Of a stretch of 64,000 nucleotides of DNA, positions 1 to 8,351 are shown piece after piece. The position numbers were made by a program, and so were the translations under genes. This DNA is from Bacillota bacterium. GTDB lineage: Bacteria; Bacillota; Clostridia; Tissierellales; Gottschalkiaceae. The notes beneath the pieces are model-generated. The model had not been told where the DNA came from, did no database searches, and saw only the letters and a list, made by a program, of their open reading frames with translations. Positions within the stretch are counted from its first letter, which is position 1, and every line of letters starts with the position of its first letter. The stretch covers positions 57,386 to 121,385 of the forward strand of contig JAEZUY010000007.1 of NCBI GenBank assembly GCA_023420895.1. The letters are read 5' to 3'.

Positions 1-276
1 GAAACTAAAGTAAGCGAATATAAGGCAAACCAAGGCAAAACAAGTTATACCGGAAAGACAAAAGCCGGAAAGTTCGGAGTTAACAAAATACTTTATATTT
101 TGCTGGCATTCTTCTTTGGCGGCTTTGGAGTTCACAAATTTTATGCAAGAAAATACTTTATGGGATTTATTTACCTGATTTTTTCATGGACATATGTTCC
201 AGTGGTATTAGGTTTCATAGAAGCACTGCTGGCTCTTTCAAAGCCTGCAGACAGTGAAGGAAAGATATGGATTTAA
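1..276 (+). CDS. TM2 domain membrane protein (C-terminal part)
   Basis: The reading frame is open from the first base, so the start lies outside the window; the last 91 residues are visible. They carry a basic, Gln/Lys-rich stretch followed by a TM2 domain: a first hydrophobic helix, the signature GGFGVHKFYARKYFMGF and a second helix ending about 15 residues before the stop. TM2 proteins are small membrane proteins of unclear function, often fused to zinc-ribbon or helical segments. A strong terminator follows at once, so it is not co-transcribed with the GTPases downstream. The domain call is confident; the role is unknown. Confidence 0.8.
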   Translation, partial: ETKVSEYKANQGKTSYTGKTKAGKFGVNKILYILLAFFFGGFGVHKFYARKYFMGFIYLIFSWTYVPVVLGFIEALLALSKPADSEGKIWI

Positions 277-290
277 TTAAATATATAATC

Positions 291-324
291 GACTCTGAAT
301 AAAATCAGAGTCTTTATTTTTTTT
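291..324 (+). terminator. Rho-independent terminator after TM2 gene
   Basis: Eight-base stem gactctga/tcagagtc with a six-base A-rich loop, followed by a long T-rich tract (tttattttttttt). It ends the TM2 transcript and separates it from the GTPase pair. Confidence 0.85.
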
Positions 325-481
325 GAAAATAGAATAATAGTATATGTTAATAAAAATTTTAGATAATTATTATAAAAACTAAATAAAAGCGGTCTAATTA
401 TAAATAATGAATATATAAATATGATGTATAATTAAAATATGCAGAGATGTTCTGCAGTATTTCATACGAGAGGTGATTTCT

Positions 482-1660
482 TTGGTTAATTTAGAAGATT
501 ACGTAAAAGATATTTTTCAAAAGATGGATGAAGACGAAGAGGATATGAAAAAACTCAATATCATGACCATGGGAAAAACCGGAACCGGAAAAAGCACTTT
601 AATAAATGCCGTATTCGGCAAAGAAGTAGTGGAAACCGGTATAGGAGAACCAGTAACTAAGAATCTTGAAAAAATAGAGATGAAAGACAATCCCGTAGCA
701 ATATATGATACCAGGGGAATAGAAATGGATTCTGAAGGACAGAGAGAGTCGAGAGAAGAAATTTTAAATGAGATAGAAAGAAGAGCAAATCTAGGGGATC
801 CTGATGAGAGAATCCACATTATATGGTACTGCATAAATTCAGGCGGAAACAGAATAGAAGATTATGAAATTGAAATTATAGAAAAGATGAATGAAATTGC
901 GCCGGTCATAATTGTTCTTACGCAGTCTATAGGAACTGAAGCGGTGGAATTTGCTAAATATATAAAAAGCCAGAATGTAGATTATGACGGGCTTATAACA
1001 GTGCTTGCAAAAGATTATGAATTCAGAGGTGTGAAAGTCGAGGCTCACGGTCTCAATGAGCTTATAGATATAACTTGCAATATGCTTGATGAAGGTGTGA
1101 GAAGATCGTTTATAAATGCTCAGAAAATAGATCTTAGAAGAAAAGGAATGCTTTCAGCTGATCAGGTAAAGAAGGCTATGAAGGCCGCGGCAGTAGTAGG
1201 AGCAGTTCCGATACCGTTTTCTGATGCTGGAGTTTTAGTTCCGCTTCAGACACTTATGCTTGGTAAAATCACGTCGACTTACGGTTTTAATAATGAAGAA
1301 GATTTAGTTAAGACTATACTGAGCGGTGCAGTCGGAATGGGCGGAACTACCTTTATAGGAAGAAGCATAGTTTCAAATGCGGCTAAATTTATTCCTGGAG
1401 GAAATTTAGTAGGAGGAGCGATAAGCGGAACTACTGCGGCTGTAGTTACAGGCGCACTAGGATATGCCTATATAAACGTTCTTAATTTTATCGCCGCTGA
1501 AAACAACAGAGGAAGAAAAGTTTCTAATGATATAATAGTTTCTATGATGAAAAAGTATTTTAAAGAAAATTCAGCCAAAGGAACAAAACTTCTTAAAGGT
1601 CTGGGAATTGATGAAAATGAAGAATCAAGTTCCGAGAATTCTGATGAGAATTTATCATAA
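482..1660 (+). CDS. P-loop GTPase with C-terminal DUF697 domain (paralogue 1)
   Basis: A 392-residue protein. The GTPase domain has a P-loop GKTGTGKS at residues 31-38 and a G3 box DTRG near 76-79. The usual G4 box [NT]KxD is not recognisable; VLTQS occupies that place. The C-terminal third is hydrophobic and Gly/Ala-rich and contains PIPFSD, typical of the DUF697 family of membrane-associated GTPases, whose cellular role is not established. The start is taken as TTG at 482 because AGAGGTG (469-475) sits six bases upstream; the GTG at 473 lies inside that ribosome binding site. It is followed 55 bases later by a clear paralogue. The last 15 residues are acidic and Ser-rich. Confidence 0.8.
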   Translation: MVNLEDYVKDIFQKMDEDEEDMKKLNIMTMGKTGTGKSTLINAVFGKEVVETGIGEPVTKNLEKIEMKDNPVAIYDTRGIEMDSEGQRESREEILNEIERRANLGDPDERIHIIWYCINSGGNRIEDYEIEIIEKMNEIAPVIIVLTQSIGTEAVEFAKYIKSQNVDYDGLITVLAKDYEFRGVKVEAHGLNELIDITCNMLDEGVRRSFINAQKIDLRRKGMLSADQVKKAMKAAAVVGAVPIPFSDAGVLVPLQTLMLGKITSTYGFNNEEDLVKTILSGAVGMGGTTFIGRSIVSNAAKFIPGGNLVGGAISGTTAAVVTGALGYAYINVLNFIAAENNRGRKVSNDIIVSMMKKYFKENSAKGTKLLKGLGIDENEESSSENSDENLS

Positions 1661-1715
1661 AATGAATATGAATAAGACTGATGTTTTCGATTTTTAAAAA
1701 TAAGAGGTGAAATAA

Positions 1716-2780
1716 ATGCCCTTAGCAAATGTTATAGTTATGGGAAAGACGGGTGCAGGAAAAAGCACCCTTATAAACAGTCTGTTTGGAGAGCCGGTTC
1801 TTGAAACAGGAATGGGGAAACCTATAACGCAGGGAATTCTTACAGTAGAGAATGAAAATGTTCCGCTGAGAGTTTATGACACAAGAGGTCTTGAACTCAA
1901 AGAAGAGACTCAGGAACAGACAGTTGAAGATATAAAATATCTGATGAAAGACAAGGCAAAGTCGGGAAATCCCGAGGAGTTTATACATTATATATGGTAC
2001 TGTATAAATTCACGTTCAAACAGAGTAGAAGAATATGAAATTAATCTTATGAAGAAATTATCGGAATATGCTGAAGTCATAGCGGTGATAACTCAGGCGA
2101 TGAGCGAAAACTGGAAAAATCTGGCTGAAGAGATAGAGAATAAAGAAGTTCCAGTTTTAAAAATCATTCCTGTGATGTCTCTGGATTATGAAATAGGTTC
2201 AGGACAGAAAATAGAATCTTTCGGGATAGACGAACTGGTAAAAGTCAGTATTGAAAACATAGACAGAGCTGTAGAAAAAGCATCAGCATACTCTGAATTT
2301 GAACAGGTAGAAGGAAAATCTGAAAAAGCCAGAAAAGCAGTAAAAAGACATTCAGCACTTGCATTTGCAACCGGTATGACGCCGATACCTTTTCAGGATG
2401 CATTTCTTCTAGTTCCGAATGAAGTTGCTATGATAAACAGAATAAATAAAATATTAGGCGTTAAACTCGATAAAGAATCTATAAAGATTTTAGTGACAGG
2501 AATAACAGGGACTGTAGGTGCGACGGTGGCAGGAAAAACTGTTGTATCGAATATATTTAAGCTTGTTCCCGGAATAGGGACTGCAGCAGGAGGAGCAATA
2601 AGCGGAAGCACTGCATCTTTTCTGACGGCTGCTCTTGGATATGCGTATATAGAAGTTGCAAGCGTTATTATAAAGAATCAGCATATGGGAAAAAAGACAG
2701 ATATGAAAGAATTTTCAGAACTTCTTAAGAATAAGTATATGGAATATCTTAAAAAAGGAAAGAAGTCTTTAAACAAGTAA
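1716..2780 (+). CDS. P-loop GTPase with C-terminal DUF697 domain (paralogue 2)
   Basis: A 354-residue paralogue of the preceding gene with the same order: P-loop GKTGAGKS at residues 10-17, DTRG in the G3 box, ITQ where the G4 box is expected, then a hydrophobic DUF697 region with PIPFQD. It lacks the N-terminal acidic extension and the acidic tail of paralogue 1. The ribosome binding site aagaggtgaaata precedes ATG. The 55-base gap, same strand and lack of a terminator suggest co-transcription, and the two products may pair. Function is unknown; a membrane-associated dynamin/Era-like role is only an inference. Confidence 0.8.
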   Translation: MPLANVIVMGKTGAGKSTLINSLFGEPVLETGMGKPITQGILTVENENVPLRVYDTRGLELKEETQEQTVEDIKYLMKDKAKSGNPEEFIHYIWYCINSRSNRVEEYEINLMKKLSEYAEVIAVITQAMSENWKNLAEEIENKEVPVLKIIPVMSLDYEIGSGQKIESFGIDELVKVSIENIDRAVEKASAYSEFEQVEGKSEKARKAVKRHSALAFATGMTPIPFQDAFLLVPNEVAMINRINKILGVKLDKESIKILVTGITGTVGATVAGKTVVSNIFKLVPGIGTAAGGAISGSTASFLTAALGYAYIEVASVIIKNQHMGKKTDMKEFSELLKNKYMEYLKKGKKSLNK

Positions 2781-2791
2781 ATAATGTCGGT

Positions 2792-2812
2792 CCGCCAGGC
2801 TTGTCCTGGCGG
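2792..2812 (+). terminator. GC-rich hairpin after the GTPase pair
   Basis: Perfect eight-base stem ccgccagg/cctggcgg with loop cttgt. No proper T-run follows (ctattctatg), so this may be a weak terminator or an mRNA-stabilising stem. Confidence 0.5.
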
Positions 2813-2864
2813 CTATTCTATGATAAAATGTATATAAGAGTATTTAGAAAAGGAATGAAGATAT

Positions 2865-3266
2865 ATGGGGAAACTGCTTAAGTACATTCCGGATAAACTT
2901 CTCAAAAATATTCATAAAAAAGCAGAAAATATATGCAAATCTCTCACAAGAGAGATGGAGAGAAGAATATCTGCTGACTATCAGAAATATACACTCGACT
3001 ATTTCAGCGATAATCCGGGAACAGCCATACTTTATAACAAGACAGATTTGGATTATCTTACATTGTGGGCTGATAATGATGCAATGAAGAACGGCTACGA
3101 TTTGAATCCTTTCTGGGAAGATTCAATTACTTATGACGAGTATAATTTTGCAAGGATAAAAGTTTACAGATCATTGCATTCGTACATAATAAAAGATGCC
3201 GAAGACTATAAAAAAGAAATATACTTCAATCCTTCTCTTTTTGCTAATTCGGGATGGGAACTATAA
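2865..3266 (+). CDS. Uncharacterised 133-residue protein
   Basis: I do not recognise this family. The product is basic at the N-terminus and then mixed polar and aromatic (many Tyr, Asp and Lys), with no signal peptide or membrane helix, so it is probably cytoplasmic. The start ATG has AAAGGA about ten bases upstream. Its last codons contain the ribosome binding site (ataggagga) of the next gene and the intergenic gap is 14 bases, so the two are almost certainly co-expressed. Codon use matches the neighbours, supporting a real gene. Confidence 0.6.
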   Translation: MGKLLKYIPDKLLKNIHKKAENICKSLTREMERRISADYQKYTLDYFSDNPGTAILYNKTDLDYLTLWADNDAMKNGYDLNPFWEDSITYDEYNFARIKVYRSLHSYIIKDAEDYKKEIYFNPSLFANSGWEL

Positions 3267-3280
3267 TAGGAGGAATAGAT

Positions 3281-3838
3281 TTGGAAAAATTCATAGATTT
3301 GAAATACAGACCAGGTCTCCGCGCGATAAAAACAGCAGTTGCAATTTTCTGCTGCATGATGATAGGAAACATTTTCTGGTTCAGCAACCCATTTTACTCT
3401 ATAATACCGACAATTCTGTGCATACAGCCTACTTATATGCAGTCTAAGTCGATGGGACTTCACAGACTGGCGGGCACTGCAATAGCGAGTATATTCAGTA
3501 TGATAACGCTCCATATAATATATGCTCTTCCGATATCGAGCGGCTGGGGAAGAACATGGGTAGTTCCAATCATGACTCTTCTGATAATAGCTCTGTGTAA
3601 TTACTTGAGACTGAAGAGTGCAGTAATTACTGCATGTATAACTTTTACAGTTATAATATTTACAGATTCTCTTCAGGACTACTCCACAATAGAGCACGTT
3701 ATGTACAGATCAATCGATACATTTATAGGGGTTGGAGTAGGACTTATGGTGAATAAATACTTTTTCAGAAAAAAGAGTCTGGAACAGCTTGAAAAATTTA
3801 AGAAACTCGATGTTGAAGATTTTTTCGAAGACATGTAG
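3281..3838 (+). CDS. Aromatic acid exporter family (ArAE/FUSC-like) membrane protein
   Basis: About 185 residues with four to five hydrophobic helices followed by a charged C-terminal tail (EQLEKFKKLDVEDFF). The N-terminal pattern RPGLRAIKTAVA followed by a helix, and the NPFYSIIPTILCIQPT segment, match the aromatic acid exporter family 1 (DUF939) group, often a single membrane half without the long cytoplasmic domain. The start is the TTG at 3281: GGAGGA lies seven bases upstream, whereas the ATG at 3254 lies inside the upstream gene and has no site of its own. The substrate is unknown. Confidence 0.7.
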   Translation: MEKFIDLKYRPGLRAIKTAVAIFCCMMIGNIFWFSNPFYSIIPTILCIQPTYMQSKSMGLHRLAGTAIASIFSMITLHIIYALPISSGWGRTWVVPIMTLLIIALCNYLRLKSAVITACITFTVIIFTDSLQDYSTIEHVMYRSIDTFIGVGVGLMVNKYFFRKKSLEQLEKFKKLDVEDFFEDM

Positions 3839-3880
3839 GACTGTATACTATAAGAATACCATTTGGAAAGGACGATTTGA

Positions 3881-4465
3881 ATGAGCAGGGATATGACTAG
3901 AGAAGAAAAGAAAAAGTCGAAAATAAGTAAATTTGAATCACCTGAAAGACTTAAAAAATTAGGAATCGCAGAAAGCATAGAACTTCTGAATCTTGATAAA
4001 AGCTCAAGAGTTCTGGAAATAGGTTCTGGAACTGGAGTATTTATATTTGAAGCGGCTAAGAAAGCAAAAGAAGCAGTTTCTATAGAAATGAATGATTTAA
4101 TGCTCGAAATACAGGAGGATAAAAAGAAAGAAGGTGAAGGAGAAAACGTAACGGTAATTCATGAAAATGTTGAAGGCAGAAATCTGAATTTCGAAGACAG
4201 ATACTTCAAAGGAGCACTTCTTATGACACTCCTTCATGAAGTGGATGATAAAGATAAACTGGCAGAAGAGCTATATAGAGTTCTAGAAACAGAAGGAAGA
4301 CTCGTAGTTGTTGAATTTAAGGACGAAGAAACAGAATCCGGACCTCCACTTGATGAAAGACTTTCAAAAGAGGATACTGAAAAAATATTTACAAAATACG
4401 GATTCAGATTAGCAGACTATGATTCTGAAATGGGTCCTTTCTACAGAACGGTATTTGAAAAATAG
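3881..4465 (+). CDS. Class I SAM-dependent methyltransferase
   Basis: A 194-residue soluble protein with a basic N-terminus and a Rossmann-type core. SAM motif I is EIGSGTG at residues 46-52; an acidic residue ending strand 2 (SIEMND) and the motif IV-like LLMTLLHEVDD follow. This is the compact UbiE/type 11 methyltransferase fold. The substrate cannot be read from the sequence. GAAAGGA precedes the ATG. It sits between a membrane protein and uppP with short gaps, so it may belong to one loosely coupled transcript. Confidence 0.8.
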   Translation: MSRDMTREEKKKSKISKFESPERLKKLGIAESIELLNLDKSSRVLEIGSGTGVFIFEAAKKAKEAVSIEMNDLMLEIQEDKKKEGEGENVTVIHENVEGRNLNFEDRYFKGALLMTLLHEVDDKDKLAEELYRVLETEGRLVVVEFKDEETESGPPLDERLSKEDTEKIFTKYGFRLADYDSEMGPFYRTVFEK

Positions 4466-4504
4466 AGATATAAGTAGTATAATTTTAAGAATGAATTTTA
4501 ACAG

Positions 4505-4539
4505 AAAGGAGTGCCGCTTTGCGGCAGTAAATTTATATG
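4505..4539 (+). promoter_or_regulatory. Shine-Dalgarno / hairpin / start arrangement of uppP
   Basis: AAAGGAG (4505-4511) is followed directly by the stem tgccgc/gcggca (4512-4517 and 4521-4526, loop ttt), then ten bases, then ATG at 4537. The linear distance from SD to start is 25 bases, too long for normal initiation; with the hairpin folded it becomes 10. The same layout occurs at four other genes in this window. Confidence 0.7.
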
Positions 4540-5394
4540 GAACTTTTAATTGAAGTGATTAAATCCGTGATTCTGGGAATCGTTGAAGGTGCTACAGAAT
4601 TCCTTCCTGTATCTTCTACAGGACACCTTATAATATTTCAGAATCTTATAAATTTCAGTTCTGAAACTGAAAGCTATGTAGAAATGTACACATATGTAAT
4701 ACAGCTTGGAGCAATACTGGCTGTTATATATCTTTACAGAGATAAAATTTTAAAAACTCTTAGAGATTTTTCACCTAAGAAAAAGGGATTTGAGAAGTCA
4801 GGACTCAGATTCTGGCTGATAATAGTATTAGCATGTATTCCAGGAGGAATAGCAACACTTTTCTTAGATGATTTAGCAGAAAAATATCTTTTTAATCCGA
4901 AAGCAGTTTCAGTAATTCTGATACTAGGGGCTATATTTATGATAGTGGCTGAAAACAGTCTGAGACCTGATAAAGGAGATGAAAATGAACCGATGATTCT
5001 TTCGGTGAAACAGGCGCTTACAGTAGGACTCTTCCAGTGTCTTGCTATAATGCCGGGAATGTCAAGATCGGCATCGACTATAATAGGAGGCTGGTTTGCA
5101 GGCCTTTCCAGTGTAGTTGCGGCGGAATTTTCATTCTTCCTTGCAATTCCTGTAATGATAGGAATGAGTGCGCTTAAGATTTTCAAACTCGGAGGATTCA
5201 GCGTAATGAACGGAACAGAGATAATAACTCTTATAGTCGGGTTTGTAGTTTCATTCATAGTGGCGCTGATAGTTATAGAAAGATTTATCTCTTATCTGAA
5301 GAGAAAGCCGATGAGAGCATTCGCTATATACAGAATAATATTTGGATTTATAGTTTTCGGAACTGCGGCAGCAGGACTGATAACGAAGATGTAA
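4537..5394 (+). CDS. uppP: Undecaprenyl-diphosphatase (UppP/BacA family)
   Basis: A 285-residue polytopic membrane enzyme that dephosphorylates undecaprenyl diphosphate so the lipid carrier can be reused in peptidoglycan and wall-polymer synthesis; it can confer bacitracin resistance. The N-terminal motif GIVEGATEFLPVSSTGHL (Glu17, Glu21, His30) and the downstream PGMSRSASTI motif near residue 173 form the catalytic site of the BacA family. Length and about eight helices are typical. Translation probably depends on the hairpin-containing ribosome binding region just upstream. A good terminator follows. Confidence 0.95.
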   Translation: MELLIEVIKSVILGIVEGATEFLPVSSTGHLIIFQNLINFSSETESYVEMYTYVIQLGAILAVIYLYRDKILKTLRDFSPKKKGFEKSGLRFWLIIVLACIPGGIATLFLDDLAEKYLFNPKAVSVILILGAIFMIVAENSLRPDKGDENEPMILSVKQALTVGLFQCLAIMPGMSRSASTIIGGWFAGLSSVVAAEFSFFLAIPVMIGMSALKIFKLGGFSVMNGTEIITLIVGFVVSFIVALIVIERFISYLKRKPMRAFAIYRIIFGFIVFGTAAAGLITKM

Positions 5395-5402
5395 TATAGA
5401 TT

Positions 5403-5429
5403 AAGAACCGGTCAGCCGGTTCTTTTTTT
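5403..5429 (+). terminator. Rho-independent terminator after uppP
   Basis: Stem aagaaccgg/ccggttctt, loop tcag, followed by seven T. Standard intrinsic terminator. Confidence 0.9.
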
Positions 5430-5442
5430 GTGACTGAAATCA

Positions 5443-5471
5443 TTGTAAGAAATATTCACAAGATATATACT
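5443..5471 (+). promoter_or_regulatory. Sigma-A-type promoter of the sirohaem protein gene
   Basis: TTGTAA (5443-5448), 17-base spacer, TATACT (5466-5471). It lies about 90 bases upstream of the next start and just after the uppP terminator. Confidence 0.65.
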
Positions 5472-5560
5472 ATAGAGTGGAGAATAAAAAAGCTCATAAG
5501 AATTAGAAACAACAGATATAATATTATAGATAGAAATTAAGACAGAGAAGAGGGAAAATA

Positions 5561-6346
5561 ATGGCTGCACATTTTGGTAATTTAGAAAAAGTGGTTAACG
5601 GAAAAAGAACTTATTCAATAACGCCTCACATACCTGGGGGATTTATAAGACCGGAACAGCTCGCAAAAATAGCTGAGGTTGCTGAAAAATACAATGCTAC
5701 TATAAAATTCACATCAGGACAGAGACTTCTCATAGGACGTCTAAAAGAAGAAGATATTCCGGCTGTATGGGAAGAACTTGGAATGGAGCCTGCAGTTACA
5801 TCGCAGAACTCTGTTAAGAATGTTGAAATATGTCCTGCCGCAATGTGCAAAAGAAGCAAGCATAATACTATAAGAATAGGTATGAAACTTTCAAGAATGT
5901 ATCAGAGAGCGGAAATGCCCTGCAGAACTAAGATAGGGGTTGCAGGATGCAGAAATGCATGCGGAAGCGCATACAGCAAAGATATAGGAGTTATAGCCGA
6001 TATAGACGGTTCTTTAATAGTTACTGCCGGAGGATCATCAGGATTCAATCCGAGACTTGCAGATATAATAGACAGAAGTCTTGATGAAAAAGGCGTTTTC
6101 AAACTTGTTGAATCTATAGTTGAATTCTATAGAGCAGAAGCTGAAGTCGGAGAAAAATTAGGACATTTTATAGACAGAATAGGACTTGATGAATTCAGAA
6201 AGAACGTCGTAGAAGAGGGAAGACTGGACATTATAAATCAGCCTACACCTGAAGAGCTTGCTATAGAAGCGGGAAAAAGAGCTCAGGAAGAATTTGAGAG
6301 AAGACAGGCTGAAGCAAAAGCGAAAGAAGAAGCTGAAAATAAATAG
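5561..6346 (+). CDS. Small sulfite/nitrite reductase-like sirohaem Fe-S protein
   Basis: A 261-residue protein that is a single half-unit of the nitrite/sulfite reductase family: an N-terminal ferredoxin-like half domain (IPGGFIRPEQLAKIA) and a sirohaem-[4Fe-4S] domain. Candidate cluster ligands are Cys91, Cys96, Cys130 and Cys134 (CPAAMC and GCRNAC); the last Cys would bridge to sirohaem. Spacing of the first pair is C-x4-C, not the C-x5-C of NirB/CysI. The C-terminal 40 residues are charged and helical. Size recalls the small monomeric sulfite reductases of anaerobes; the true substrate is not known. It has its own promoter and terminator, so it is monocistronic. Confidence 0.75.
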   Translation: MAAHFGNLEKVVNGKRTYSITPHIPGGFIRPEQLAKIAEVAEKYNATIKFTSGQRLLIGRLKEEDIPAVWEELGMEPAVTSQNSVKNVEICPAAMCKRSKHNTIRIGMKLSRMYQRAEMPCRTKIGVAGCRNACGSAYSKDIGVIADIDGSLIVTAGGSSGFNPRLADIIDRSLDEKGVFKLVESIVEFYRAEAEVGEKLGHFIDRIGLDEFRKNVVEEGRLDIINQPTPEELAIEAGKRAQEEFERRQAEAKAKEEAENK

Positions 6347-6350
6347 GCAG

Positions 6351-6387
6351 AAAAAACCCTGAACCTTAAAAAGGTTCAGGGTTTTTT
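6351..6387. terminator. Bidirectional terminator between convergent genes
   Basis: Near-perfect palindrome aaaaaaccctgaacctt/aaggttcagggtttttt with loop aaa. Its A-rich and T-rich flanks let it serve both the sirohaem protein gene (plus) and the Mrp operon (minus). Confidence 0.9.
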
Positions 6388-6390
6388 TAT

Positions 6391-7992
6391 TTATAGAACT
6401 AAATAGTGAAGTCCTCCTAATATTATAAAGAAGTAGCCTACTATTGTTATTACAATTTCATTGAATGCGAGATCTATAGCAAATCCTTTTTTAAAGAATG
6501 CATATCTCGATATTATAAATTTATATACTAATATACCGACTATTATGAATCCAAGCCAGTAAAGTGTTTTTATTGCGTAGAGCTTAATATCCACAACTAA
6601 ATCTAAGTCGAAGAAATAGTTTGTAAATCTGCTTCCGAATATTCCTAGAAACAGACACTGAACTGAAAGAAGCATCATCGCAAGAGAATATGTTTTCTTT
6701 TCGCGAAGTCTTCTTGGTCTTTCCTTCTTTTTATCGAACAGTATATTGCTCAATTTTACGAAAGACATTACAGTTCCCAAGTTTATTACGTTAATAAACT
6801 TTTCAACCCAGAGTCCGTGAGTTCCGAGCTGAATGAAGTATTTAGAAATACTTCCATTGAAAAATGGGGCACCCGTTATACCGAGAATTCCGACTAAAGT
6901 TGCAATTCCGGCAAAAGGTATCCGTCTCATGACTCCGTTTATCTCATACAGATTTCGTGTACCATAGTGCTTTATAATAACACCTGCACTAAGTGCAAGA
7001 AGTGATTTAAAAAGCGCGTGATTTATTATGTGGTACATTCCGCCTGCCTGAGCGACAGGTGTGTTTATAGAGAGCGCTATCATCATAAGACCGAGCTGAG
7101 ATATCGTATGGTATGCCAGAATGAGTTTTAAATCCACCTGACATAATGCAAATACAAATCCGAATATAGATGTTATAAGACCTATCATTATAAAGAAATC
7201 ATCCATATTTATTACTGAGTAGAACATGTCTCTCATTCTGATATAAAGATAGATACTCGATTTTATATATATTCCTGAAAGTATTGCTGTTACAATAGGC
7301 GGAGCTCCAGGAGTTCCGTGGGCTTTAGGAAGCCAGCTGAATACAGGAATTACAGCACATTTTATACCCGTTCCCACCATAAGAAGCGCGTAAGGTATAG
7401 CCAGTGTCTGAGCATCCATGAGTCTTATAGTATTTTTTAGATAATCTATATCGAGTCCTCCGCATATCTTGTAAATCATCGCAATTCCCAGAAGATAGAA
7501 CATCATTCCGGAAGTATTAGTCATCAGATATAGAAGGCCGTCATAAATTGAACGGCTGTCACGCTTGTACATTATCAGCATTGCTGAAATTATTATCGAT
7601 ATTTCTATCGATATGAATATATTGAATAAGTCCCTCGATGAGAAAAGCAGAATAATCAGCGATTCCAGTGTTAAGAAGAGGAACATATAAAGCTTATCGT
7701 GAATATAGTCTGTAGAACTAAATATATTGAAAATCAAAAACAGCCAGGTTACAAGGACTACGAAAACTGATGAAATCGAGTCCGCATAGAGGCTGATTCC
7801 CATAAGACTGTCTCCGCCTATAGTCACTTCAAGAGGCATGCCTGTCGTTTTTATGACTATCAGATTTCTTACAGCCAGAATCAGAGTGACAATCTGCACG
7901 GCTATAGAAAGATAGTTGATTTTTCTAAAAGGCAGGAGATATGTCACAAGACTTATGAGAATAGGTGCTAATATTAGTAGATATAATTCCAT
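6391..7992 (-). CDS. mrpD: Mrp antiporter subunit D (NuoN/NuoM-like)
   Basis: A 533-residue membrane protein with about 14 helices, the only NuoL/M/N-like subunit of this operon. It carries the family's proton-path residues: a Glu in SRDLFNIFISIEISII, a Lys in GTGIKCAVIPVFSWLPKAHG and a broken-helix region before LAYHTISQLG. MrpD subunits form one of the two ion channels of Mrp Na+(K+)/H+ antiporters and the MbhH subunit of membrane-bound hydrogenases. It is the last gene of the minus-strand operon, six bases after mrpC, with AAAGGATGG upstream of ATG. Confidence 0.9.
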   Translation of the reverse strand: MELYLLILAPILISLVTYLLPFRKINYLSIAVQIVTLILAVRNLIVIKTTGMPLEVTIGGDSLMGISLYADSISSVFVVLVTWLFLIFNIFSSTDYIHDKLYMFLFLTLESLIILLFSSRDLFNIFISIEISIIISAMLIMYKRDSRSIYDGLLYLMTNTSGMMFYLLGIAMIYKICGGLDIDYLKNTIRLMDAQTLAIPYALLMVGTGIKCAVIPVFSWLPKAHGTPGAPPIVTAILSGIYIKSSIYLYIRMRDMFYSVINMDDFFIMIGLITSIFGFVFALCQVDLKLILAYHTISQLGLMMIALSINTPVAQAGGMYHIINHALFKSLLALSAGVIIKHYGTRNLYEINGVMRRIPFAGIATLVGILGITGAPFFNGSISKYFIQLGTHGLWVEKFINVINLGTVMSFVKLSNILFDKKKERPRRLREKKTYSLAMMLLSVQCLFLGIFGSRFTNYFFDLDLVVDIKLYAIKTLYWLGFIIVGILVYKFIISRYAFFKKGFAIDLAFNEIVITIVGYFFIILGGLHYLVL

Positions 7993-7997
7993 AAGTT

Positions 7998-8351
7998 TTA
8001 ACCATCCTTTATTCTGTTATTTCTAGCTTTCATCCAGTCCCAAGTTCCGTATCTGTGGAACATACTTATATACATTGCAAGCATTACAGCTGTAGATGCA
8101 ACACCTATAACTATTACAGTTATTATGAGCGCCTGAGGGAGTGGATCTGCCACGCTTTTATTTGCTATATCGCCAATAGGAGGCACTTTTCCCGGTTCAA
8201 AATTCGATCCTAGAAAATAGAGAATTACTCCTATTTCCATAATCATTATTGAGATTATTGATTTAAGGACATCTCTTCTTGCAATCAGACCGAAGATTGC
8301 TATAAAGAAAAGAGCCAGTCCGGCGAGTTCAACTGTGTTTATATTATTCAT
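7998..8351 (-). CDS. mrpC: Mrp antiporter subunit C (NuoK-like)
   Basis: About 117 residues and three helices, homologous to NuoK/MrpC. The segment PLPQALIITVIVIGVASTAVMLAMYI is the typical third helix. The start is the ATG at 8351, with AAGGAAG eight bases upstream; it overlaps the end of the preceding gene by eight bases, a sign of translational coupling. It sits in the operon order E-F-G-(A')-(A''B)-C-D. Confidence 0.88.
   Translation of the reverse strand: MNNINTVELAGLALFFIAIFGLIARRDVLKSIISIMIMEIGVILYFLGSNFEPGKVPPIGDIANKSVADPLPQALIITVIVIGVASTAVMLAMYISMFHRYGTWDWMKARNNRIKDG

Noticed and set aside
2792..2812. Repetitive extragenic palindrome after the GTPase pair
   Set aside because: Only one copy seen in the window, so it is treated as a simple hairpin.
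3196..3447. Plus-strand reading frame overlapping the ArAE gene start
   Set aside because: Out of frame with a clear membrane protein that has a strong ribosome binding site; Lys/Arg/Asn-rich noise.
4734..5258. Long minus-strand reading frame (174 codons) opposite uppP
   Set aside because: No ribosome binding site, composition is the mirror of the uppP codons, and uppP motifs are certain on the plus strand.
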